The notes beneath the pieces were generated by a model. It had not been told where the DNA came from and searched no databases. It saw only the letters and a program-made list of their open reading frames with translations. DNA of 64,000 nucleotides from Pseudoalteromonas prydzensis (lineage in GTDB: Bacteria > Pseudomonadota > Gammaproteobacteria > Enterobacterales > Alteromonadaceae), in the NCBI RefSeq assembly GCF_011050055.1, contig NZ_DRGM01000167.1, forward strand, positions 1 to 64,000, given 5' to 3'. Made by a program: the position numbers and the translations under genes. This document shows, piece after piece, positions 1-6,218 of this stretch. Within the stretch, counting starts at the first letter, position 1. Each line of letters begins with the position of its first letter.

Positions 1-147
1 CAACTAAAACAAGATATTCTTGATGTTATCCGTAAATACGTCAACATCAGTAATGACGCGGTACAAGTCCAATTCGATCAAAACGAAGACGACTTAGCAG
101 TATTAGAACTCAACGTCACTTTACCGGATGAAGAGAAAAAACCATGA
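1..147 (+). CDS. minE: MinE, cell division topological specificity factor (3' part)
   Basis: The window opens inside this gene; 48 codons and a TGA stop are visible. The readable part starts [16 protein letters not shown] and ends in [12 protein letters not shown], which matches the C-terminal dimerisation half of MinE (about 85 residues in full). MinE forms a ring at the membrane and drives MinCD oscillation, so that FtsZ assembles only at mid-cell. minC and minD are expected upstream, outside the window. A strong hairpin follows within 6 bases of the stop. The first base of the window is the first base of a codon. Confidence 0.93.
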   Translation, partial: QLKQDILDVIRKYVNISNDAVQVQFDQNEDDLAVLELNVTLPDEEKKP

Positions 148-152
148 AAATT

Positions 153-180
153 AGGGCGCTATTTAAGCGCCCTATTTATA
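153..180. terminator. Bidirectional intrinsic terminator between minE and the DUF1428 gene
   Basis: A perfect 8-bp stem (AGGGCGCT, 153-160, with AGCGCCCT, 166-173) and a 5-nt loop are followed by ATTTATATTTT. The same hairpin has A-rich DNA on its other side, so it can end minE (+) and the convergent gene at 195-548 (-). Confidence 0.75.
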
Positions 181-194
181 TTTTGCACACTCAG

Positions 195-548
195 TTAGCG
201 TTCAACAATCGCCTTAAAACTGCCAAAAATGAGACGTTTACCGTCAAATGGCAATGGGTTTTGCTGTATGTCGCAGATTGGATCTTGCATAAATTTAGCC
301 ATGCCTTCGTCTCTGGCGGCTTTTGATGGCCACGTTACCCACGAAAATACCACCGTTTCATTTTCTTGGCACTTTACTGCCTGTAAAAACGAGGTATGTG
401 TCCCATCGGGAACGTCATCACCCCAGGCTTCAATCACCTGGATTGCACCGCATTGTTTAAACACCTTCGCCGCTTTATCTGCATGCTCAACATATTCGGC
501 CTGTCTATTTGTGGGGACTGCACACACAAATCCATCAATATAACTCAT
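195..548 (-). CDS. ybaA: YbaA-like DUF1428 family protein
   Basis: A 117-residue protein of the DUF1428 family, the same length as E. coli YbaA. It shares the family's N-terminal YIDGFVCAVP, the EAWGDDVPDG segment near residue 45, a SWVTWPSKAARD stretch and the PFDGKR segment near the C-terminus. Members fold as small ferredoxin-like alpha/beta barrels; no biochemical role is established. It is the last gene of a minus-strand run (sigma factor, YCII-PhnB fusion, YCII protein, this gene), 29 nt after the YCII gene. YCII, PhnB and DUF1428 proteins are commonly clustered with TPR-tailed ECF sigma factors, so co-regulation is the best hint of function. AGGAGAATT before the ATG supports the start. 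Confidence 0.85.
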   Translation of the reverse strand: MSYIDGFVCAVPTNRQAEYVEHADKAAKVFKQCGAIQVIEAWGDDVPDGTHTSFLQAVKCQENETVVFSWVTWPSKAARDEGMAKFMQDPICDIQQNPLPFDGKRLIFGSFKAIVER

Positions 549-577
549 TGTAATTCTCCTTTTATGTTTACCTATGC

Positions 578-949
578 CTAATAGCCTTGGTTATCAGTGG
601 TTTGTAGCTCTCTAACGGGCCTTATTTCAATACTGCCATAGCGAGCGGGAGGTATTTTACTGGCAACGTGTATCGCTTCATTAAGGTCTTTCACGTCTAA
701 TAAATAAAAACCAGCGAGTTGCTCTTTAGTTTCAGCAAAAGGGCCATCTGTTATTTCTACTTGACCACTGCGAACCCGTAATGTGGTTGCAATTGTCGTT
801 GACTGTAATGCCTGCCCGCCAAGCATATAATTTCGTTCACGCAATGAATCACCACAAGCAAGGCATTCTTGATTCAATGCATCCCACTGCTGTTGCGATA
901 ATTTTTGCATTGTTGCTTCATCGTAATAAACCAGTGCCACATATTTCAT
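578..949 (-). CDS. YCII/DGPF-domain protein
   Basis: A 123-residue single-domain protein of the YCII-related superfamily (PF03795). The signature DGPFAETKEQLAGFY lies at about residues 68-82, followed by DVKDLNEAIHVASKIPPA and an EIRPV ending typical of the group. These proteins form dimeric ferredoxin-like barrels; some relatives are dehydrochlorinases, but the DGPF subgroup has no assigned reaction. The gene starts 34 nt after the YCII-PhnB fusion gene and is probably in the same transcript from the ECF sigma gene upstream. It may be a target or effector of that sigma factor. No signal peptide is present, so it should be cytoplasmic. Confidence 0.85.
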   Translation of the reverse strand: MKYVALVYYDEATMQKLSQQQWDALNQECLACGDSLRERNYMLGGQALQSTTIATTLRVRSGQVEITDGPFAETKEQLAGFYLLDVKDLNEAIHVASKIPPARYGSIEIRPVRELQTTDNQGY

Positions 950-983
950 ATCAATACCTGCTTATTTTATAAATTAATGTCAA

Positions 984-1844
984 TTAGTTGCCATCAGGGC
1001 TTGGTAACATTAGCATCCAACCAATACCGAATTTGTCCGTTACTTGACCATACAAAGGTGACCAGAAAGTCTGCTCCAATGGCATCCTTACCTGACCGCC
1101 ATCGGCTAAGGCAGCAAATACACTACGCAAGGTTTGCTCCGAATCAATTGTTAGGGTTAGATTAAAGCCAGAATAACTAACCCCATCACCTTGGTTATCG
1201 ATACAACCATCTGTCGCTAAAATTTTCATCCCAGCGAGGGTAAATTCGCTATGCATTATCTTATCGTCAAAATTGGCAGGAATTGCGCCTTCGGGGATCG
1301 GCTCTGGACTCTCATTAAAGCGAAACATCATAGCTATTTTTGCATTAAGGTGGGTCTGATAATAGGTTAATGCTTCTTCACAGCGGCCTGAGAAAAACAG
1401 ATAACAACTTGCTTTAGCCTGCTGCATTACAATGTTTTGCTGTAATTTATGCTCTTGCTCAGCAATACTGCCATCGGTGTCTACTTCTGCGAAATCGGCC
1501 ATTTCATAAAAAGGTCGGATCTCAATATCGGACTCTTCACTCATCGGGTTAGGACACTTTTTAACCCAAGCTATCGCCTCATCCATTGAGTTCACATTCC
1601 AGATCCAGTAACCAGCAACGAGCTCATTAGTCTCTGCAAAGGGTCCTTTGGTTACAATCCGCTCAGTATTACTAAAACGCACACGAACCCCTTCCTTGCT
1701 TGGCTTTAAACCATCACCTGAGGCCATGATCCCCGCGGCCACGAGCTGTTCATTATAGTCTCCCATAGCACTTAGCAGCGCTTTATCGGGTAATTCACCA
1801 TTTTCTGAACTGTTGCTTGCTTTGACTATTACCATAACTTTCAT
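984..1844 (-). CDS. Fusion of a YCII/DGPF domain with a PhnB-type VOC domain
   Basis: A two-domain protein of 286 residues. Residues 1-115 are a YCII domain in which the family's DGPFAET reads KGPFAETNELVAGYW and which ends in IEIRPFYEMADF. After a Gln-rich linker, residues about 143-284 are a PhnB/VOC (glyoxalase-like) domain with CYLFFSGRCEEALTYYQ at its start and GIGWML near its end. Both parts normally occur as separate genes beside ECF sigma factors, so the fusion suggests they act together. The substrate is unknown. AAGGAG 8 nt before the ATG fixes the start. A perfect 9-bp inverted repeat lies just upstream (1866-1896). It follows the sigma gene by 109 nt. Confidence 0.85.
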   Translation of the reverse strand: MKVMVIVKASNSSENGELPDKALLSAMGDYNEQLVAAGIMASGDGLKPSKEGVRVRFSNTERIVTKGPFAETNELVAGYWIWNVNSMDEAIAWVKKCPNPMSEESDIEIRPFYEMADFAEVDTDGSIAEQEHKLQQNIVMQQAKASCYLFFSGRCEEALTYYQTHLNAKIAMMFRFNESPEPIPEGAIPANFDDKIMHSEFTLAGMKILATDGCIDNQGDGVSYSGFNLTLTIDSEQTLRSVFAALADGGQVRMPLEQTFWSPLYGQVTDKFGIGWMLMLPSPDGN

Positions 1845-1865
1845 TTTGCATACTCCTTTGTGTTT

Positions 1866-1896
1866 TTACATGAATTAAAAATAGCGCTTCATGTAA
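1866..1896. promoter_or_regulatory. Inverted repeat upstream of the YCII-PhnB gene
   Basis: TTACATGAA (1866-1874) and TTCATGTAA (1888-1896) form a perfect 9-bp inverted repeat with a 13-nt spacer. It sits between the sigma factor stop and the ribosome binding site of the YCII-PhnB gene. It could be an operator or a mRNA hairpin separating the sigma gene from its downstream genes; there is no T-tract to make it a normal terminator. Confidence 0.45.
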
Positions 1897-1953
1897 TAAT
1901 CGAATGGCAAAACATAAAATCGACAGATATTTAAAAATATTTTATAAAAATTT

Positions 1954-3240
1954 CTAAATGTGTCCTAAAGCAACTAATTTACGCTGCAGTACTCGCTGCT
2001 CAGGGATTTGTTTGGTAAGGGTTAAAGCATATTCAAGTGCGGCGCGAGCCTCTTTTTTACGCCCTACCCGAGTTAAAAATTCGGCATAAGTGGCATAACA
2101 AAGATGATATTTTTGCATTACTTTTTGCTGTAATAGTTGCTCGACTAACACTAAAGCTGCCTCAGGGCCATGATGCATAGCCACTGCAACAGCACGATTA
2201 AGCTCAATAACGGGGGAAGGTGCCACTTGTAATAGTAAAGAATACCAAGCCAAGATCTGCTCCCAGTCGGTATTTTTTGCATCTGACGCCTGGGCATGTA
2301 CTGCAGCAATGGCCGCTTGGATAGTATAAAAACCATATTCCCTCTTAGCCGTAGCACTTTGCACTAACGCTATTCCCTCTTGGATCAGCGCTTGGTCCCA
2401 TAGACTGCGGTCTTGCTCTGCTAAAAGAATGATATCGCCATCTTTATTCGTTCGCGCATTGTGGCGAGATCCGTTAAGTAACATTAACGCAAGCAAGCCC
2501 GTTATTTCTGTGTCGGATAATAATGACTGCAGCAGCCGTGCTAGGCGAATAGCCTCAACGGTTAACTCAGTTCGCGTCACGCTATCGCCGAAAGAGGATG
2601 AATAACCTTCGTTATACACTAGGTAAATAACAGATAGCACAGCGTCAACTCTGTTCTCTAACTCTTCTTGTGATGGAATTTGAAAGGGTATATTGGCGTC
2701 ACGAATTTTCTGTTTGCCACGCACGATGCGTTGTGCCATGGTCGATACAGAGGTTAAAAATGCACTTGCAATCTCTTCCGTTGTTAAGCCACACACTTCA
2801 CGTAAGGTGAGTGCAATCTGGACTTTAATATCAATTGCGGGGTGACAACAGGTAAAAATCAAGCGCAGTTGATCATCTGCAATCAACTCATCATCTACTG
2901 CATTTGCTAGAGCAAACTCATCAGTAATAATAGCCTCTTCAGCAGAGTCATTTGCTAATTGCTGCACAATTTCGCTATGACGGTGTTGTCGTCGTAACTG
3001 ATCAATTGCTTTAAAGCGACCAGTAGAGACAAGCCAGTTGGCGGGTTTATTTGGAATGCCTTCAGATTCCCACTTGCTAAGCGCGGCACTAAACGCATCA
3101 TGTAGCGCTTCTTCTGCGAGTTCAAAGTCCCCTAACAAACGGATCAAAGTAGCGTATATGCGCCGTCCTTCATCACGATATATAGCTGCTAGTTTATTTT
3201 TTACCGCATCATTTGTGACGCGTGTATTGTCTTTATTCAT
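1954..3240 (-). CDS. ECF sigma factor with long C-terminal TPR-type extension (ECF42-like)
   Basis: An RNA polymerase sigma factor of the extracytoplasmic-function type. From the chosen start, residues about 15-80 are region 2 (LIRLLGDFELAEEALHDAF, then PANWLVSTGRFKAIDQLRR) and about 115-180 region 4 (LTLREVCGLTTEEIASAFL with the helix-turn-helix). A helical extension of more than 200 residues follows, with ELNRAVAVAM and a C-terminal TPR-like repeat. This layout and the adjoining YCII/DGPF genes match group ECF42, where the tail, not an anti-sigma factor, is thought to control activity. I start at the ATG at 3240; the reading frame stays open to 3312, but the residues added there do not look like sigma region 2. 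No anti-sigma gene is nearby. Confidence 0.88.
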   Translation of the reverse strand: MNKDNTRVTNDAVKNKLAAIYRDEGRRIYATLIRLLGDFELAEEALHDAFSAALSKWESEGIPNKPANWLVSTGRFKAIDQLRRQHRHSEIVQQLANDSAEEAIITDEFALANAVDDELIADDQLRLIFTCCHPAIDIKVQIALTLREVCGLTTEEIASAFLTSVSTMAQRIVRGKQKIRDANIPFQIPSQEELENRVDAVLSVIYLVYNEGYSSSFGDSVTRTELTVEAIRLARLLQSLLSDTEITGLLALMLLNGSRHNARTNKDGDIILLAEQDRSLWDQALIQEGIALVQSATAKREYGFYTIQAAIAAVHAQASDAKNTDWEQILAWYSLLLQVAPSPVIELNRAVAVAMHHGPEAALVLVEQLLQQKVMQKYHLCYATYAEFLTRVGRKKEARAALEYALTLTKQIPEQRVLQRKLVALGHI

Positions 3241-3435
3241 CAACCGCCTAGCTTGTTTTAGCTGAGAAATGACGCGCTGACATTTTACTGCTGATGCCAA
3301 CGAACATCTCACAATTTACCCAAAACAGTAGCGCAGTAAAGCACAATTTTCAAACAAACCTGCCACTAAATCCTGCACGCCAGCTGCTCAAAGGAGTCTT
3401 TTGTGGTGTACGTGTAGAAAGGTAACGGCGTCTGC

Positions 3436-3585
3436 ATGCAAACAATTCGCGATCTCGACAAGCTAATAGATGAATTAGCTAAAGGTAAACCGCGGAAAAA
3501 GTTTTCAGGCTTAGTTTTCATTCCATTGCATATGGTACTCAAACTGATCATCCCCCGTTACTACAAAACCAAGTTGCTGGTATAA
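3436..3585 (+). CDS. Unrecognised 49-codon ORF overlapping the acetyltransferase 3' end
   Basis: A short open frame encodes a charged N-terminal half (MQTIRDLDKLIDELAKGKP) followed by a hydrophobic half (VFIPLHMVLKLIIP). Its last 75 nt overlap the GNAT gene on the other strand. The first 25 codons lie in otherwise empty DNA and look more protein-like than chance would give, but the ribosome binding site (AAAGGT, 11 nt away) is weak. It may be a real small membrane protein, the remnant of a longer gene, or chance. Confidence 0.2.
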   Translation: MQTIRDLDKLIDELAKGKPRKKFSGLVFIPLHMVLKLIIPRYYKTKLLV

Positions 3586-3933
3586 ATGAAAAGCAGGGTT
3601 GTGTTTTAATACGGTCAATTTAATTTTAGCTACGCGCGTTTTAAGTCTATTAATAACTGCACTTCCATAACCTTTTCCTTGATATTCAGGCGCTATTTGT
3701 AATTGCATTAACTCGATTTCAGCCGACTTCTGTGTAAATTTAACGGCCCCTATTAATTTTTTGTTCGCATAAATCAGCTGATACGCCACAAAGTTATCCA
3801 TTAAACGTATATTATGCTGATGTTCAGTTAAATAAATACCTTCACGCTCAAGGTGCTCCACCATAGTCGCTAAGCGCAACGCCATTAAAAATGACTTATC
3901 CCCCTCAGTTGCTTGTATAAATTCCAACGCCAA
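3511..3933 (-). CDS. GNAT family N-acetyltransferase
   Basis: A 140-residue GNAT acetyltransferase. The acetyl-CoA pyrophosphate loop is clear at about residues 81-93 (LQIAPEYQGKGYG), preceded by a beta-strand/Glu pattern (SAEIELMQLQI) and followed by the usual LYQQLGFVVTG segment. The start is TTG, fixed by a strong AAGGAGA six bases upstream. The acceptor is unknown. The gene begins 20 nt after the glycosylasparaginase stop, so it is the likely last gene of the minus-strand glycan operon; acetylation of an amino sugar would fit that setting but is only a guess. Confidence 0.82.
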   Translation of the reverse strand: MALEFIQATEGDKSFLMALRLATMVEHLEREGIYLTEHQHNIRLMDNFVAYQLIYANKKLIGAVKFTQKSAEIELMQLQIAPEYQGKGYGSAVINRLKTRVAKIKLTVLKHNPAFHLYQQLGFVVTGDDQFEYHMQWNEN

Positions 3934-3953
3934 CGTGTTCTCCTTATTTTGCT

Positions 3954-4913
3954 TTAAAGTATGCTTGAAGCATCGAGTAATTGACTCCCTGCCTTTGATG
4001 TTACGGCATAATTAAAACCGGGCTGAATACAAAACGAGCCATATTCGCCTGATTTACTCAAAGCTAAAAAACCGACTTGAAATTGTTTATAATCACCCAA
4101 TTTATGAGCAATTCGCTCAACTGCGGCCTTACACGCTTGAGTAGGTGTCATACCTTGGCGCATCATTTCAACGACTAAATGACAGCCCACCGTTTTGATC
4201 ATTAATTCCCCCATGCCTGTTGCTGTCGCAGCACCAACTTCATTATCCACATACAGTCCAGCCCCGATAATAGGTGAATCTCCTACTCTGCCTGACATTT
4301 TAAATGCCGCGCCACTGGTGGTGCAAGCTCCTGATAAATCGCCATTACTATCAAGCGCTAACATGCCTATAGTATCGTGGTTTTCAATATTGATCACCGG
4401 CGCATATTTTGATTCCACCAGCCAATCCTGCCAGGCTTTTTTTGCTTTGCTAGTTAATAGGTTTTGCTCTTGAAAACCCTGAGATTTAGCAAATTGCAAC
4501 GCACCTTCGCCCACCAGCATGACATGCGGAGTTTTATCCATCACTAAACGAGCAACAGAAATTGGGTGCATAATGTGCTGTAAACATGCAACAGAGCCAC
4601 AGTTTTGATTTTCATCCATAATGCAGGCATCAAGCGTAACGTTCCCTTCTCGATCAGGATAACCTCCATAGCCAACTGTCATCACATCAGGATCGGCTTC
4701 AGGAATTCGCACACCGGCTTCCACTGCATCAATGGCTTTACCATGCTCAGCAAGTATCTGCCATGCAGCTTTATTGGCAGCCAATCCGTGTTGCCATGTC
4801 GAGACTACGATAGGCTTATTAACTTTACTTTTAGCTACTGTCTTAAACGGTATTAATGCAACAGCACTTGAAATAGCTGATAACTTTAAAAAGTCACGTC
4901 TGTTATTGATCAT
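3954..4913 (-). CDS. Tat-exported N4-(beta-N-acetylglucosaminyl)-L-asparaginase (glycosylasparaginase)
   Basis: An Ntn-hydrolase of the asparaginase-2 family, 319 residues. Residues 1-28 are a twin-arginine signal (NNRRDFLKL followed by a hydrophobic stretch), so the enzyme should be periplasmic. The autoproteolytic site is ENHDTIGM: cleavage before Thr181 would expose the catalytic threonine. Downstream GRVGDSPIIGAGLYVDNEVGAA carries the substrate-binding Arg/Asp, and ATGMGE is typical of glycosylasparaginases rather than plant-type isoaspartyl peptidases. The family splits GlcNAc-Asn, the last step in dismantling an N-glycan. It is 88 nt downstream of the GH99 gene and fits N-glycoprotein use. 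It lacks any sign of decay. Confidence 0.88.
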   Translation of the reverse strand: MINNRRDFLKLSAISSAVALIPFKTVAKSKVNKPIVVSTWQHGLAANKAAWQILAEHGKAIDAVEAGVRIPEADPDVMTVGYGGYPDREGNVTLDACIMDENQNCGSVACLQHIMHPISVARLVMDKTPHVMLVGEGALQFAKSQGFQEQNLLTSKAKKAWQDWLVESKYAPVINIENHDTIGMLALDSNGDLSGACTTSGAAFKMSGRVGDSPIIGAGLYVDNEVGAATATGMGELMIKTVGCHLVVEMMRQGMTPTQACKAAVERIAHKLGDYKQFQVGFLALSKSGEYGSFCIQPGFNYAVTSKAGSQLLDASSIL

Positions 4914-5001
4914 TATTGTTTCCTTATCAAACTTGCTAGCATTGGCTGTAAAGCAAGCGATTTAATTTAACCACGGCTCGCCTATGAGTTGGTATATCTG
5001 T

Positions 5002-6141
5002 TTAATCTTTAACTGAGCGTATATTTAAAGACAGCTGAAAACGTTCACTCCAATAATGAGTTCGTTTTAAATAGTAGTCCGCAGCTAAAGGGCTGTAGTC
5101 AAGATACTTATAGTCACCCACTTGCTTCTCAATCGCAGGCTCGATCTGAGTCCCTTCGTGCCATTCATTAAATGAAGTCACCCCGATAAAGGTTGGAGCC
5201 ACTGCAATTGCTTTTTTAAACATCGCGTCATAGTACTTTCCAGCTTCGCGTGCCCTGAAGTTTTTTTTGTTCCAAGGACGAATTCTATCGTCGGCATACC
5301 CAGGGCCGACACTTGGAATAAACAATTTATTGTGTTGCTTTGCCCACTTAGCTAGGTATGGCCAGTTTTTCGTGGTACTGCCATAAACAAAACCATCAAC
5401 AGCAAAGTAGGTATAAAAGCCATCCATACCACTGTTTAAAAAGAATGACTCCTCTCCTTTATCAACCCACAGCCCGATAAAGTTAGCATCATACGTTTTA
5501 CCTCTGACTGTTAATTCGCCTTTTGGTAACAGCACTTTCTGCCATTCACTGATTGGCATTTTGTATGAGTCATAAACATAATATAATGGCTTGCCTTGGT
5601 AATGATATAAAGCGGGATGTTGCCCAAAGCGCTGGTCTAGCTGTTTTACTACCTGTAAAAATTCAGCTGCACTGTGATAGATAGGTTCAATATGGAAGTT
5701 AACTTTAAGGCCAATTTTAGCGGCTTTATCCATAAAAATAGGCACTGAACTGGTACCAAAATCGCTATCACCCCACCAACTTAATATAATTACGCTAACC
5801 CCTGCTTGCTTCATCATCGCCAAATGTGTATCCATAATTGCTTCGTCGTTTGCACTGTAAGTACCTAATTCAGGATAGAAATTAGCACCAATGTCATCGC
5901 CGCCTGGGTAGCCTTTACGTCCCACAATAGGTTGATCACCGTAAGGTAATACCTGGTGATCCCAGTGCGCCCATTGACCATCAACTTTTAAGTTGCCATA
6001 CCAACTGTAATAAAAAATATGCAGCCCACGCTGTTGAGATCCGGCTATAGATTCAGCAGTCACATAAAAACTGCATAATAAAAGGCTTATTAAAATGGCA
6101 GAGCACCTTTTTAATCGCGAAAGTTTATTCTTAAACAACAT
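5002..6141 (-). CDS. GH99 family endo-alpha-mannosidase (secreted)
   Basis: A glycoside hydrolase family 99 protein of 379 residues with an N-terminal signal peptide or anchor (hydrophobic 13-29). Family hallmarks are IFYYSWYGNLKVDGQWAHWD at about 41-61, the ILSWWGDSD strand, and FNEWHEGTQIEPA near the C-terminus; the two glutamates E326 and E329 there correspond to the GH99 catalytic pair. GH99 enzymes cut internal alpha-1,2-mannosidic bonds: animal members release Glc-alpha-1,3-Man from high-mannose N-glycans and bacterial members release a disaccharide from alpha-mannan. It lies between the discoidin lipoprotein and the glycosylasparaginase on the same strand, in a TonB-receptor operon. 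The exact substrate cannot be read from sequence. Confidence 0.9.
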   Translation of the reverse strand: MLFKNKLSRLKRCSAILISLLLCSFYVTAESIAGSQQRGLHIFYYSWYGNLKVDGQWAHWDHQVLPYGDQPIVGRKGYPGGDDIGANFYPELGTYSANDEAIMDTHLAMMKQAGVSVIILSWWGDSDFGTSSVPIFMDKAAKIGLKVNFHIEPIYHSAAEFLQVVKQLDQRFGQHPALYHYQGKPLYYVYDSYKMPISEWQKVLLPKGELTVRGKTYDANFIGLWVDKGEESFFLNSGMDGFYTYFAVDGFVYGSTTKNWPYLAKWAKQHNKLFIPSVGPGYADDRIRPWNKKNFRAREAGKYYDAMFKKAIAVAPTFIGVTSFNEWHEGTQIEPAIEKQVGDYKYLDYSPLAADYYLKRTHYWSERFQLSLNIRSVKD

Positions 6142-6218
6142 ATTATTTACCGTTTCACCTAAAAAATAGGTAGCTTGGAGCGCTATTTAGCACTCACAAG
6201 CTACCAAAAAAATTAAAA

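Noticed and set aside
3366-3551. Minus-strand 61-codon frame downstream of the GNAT gene
   Set aside because: Overlaps the GNAT 3' end in another frame and has no ribosome site or plausible composition.
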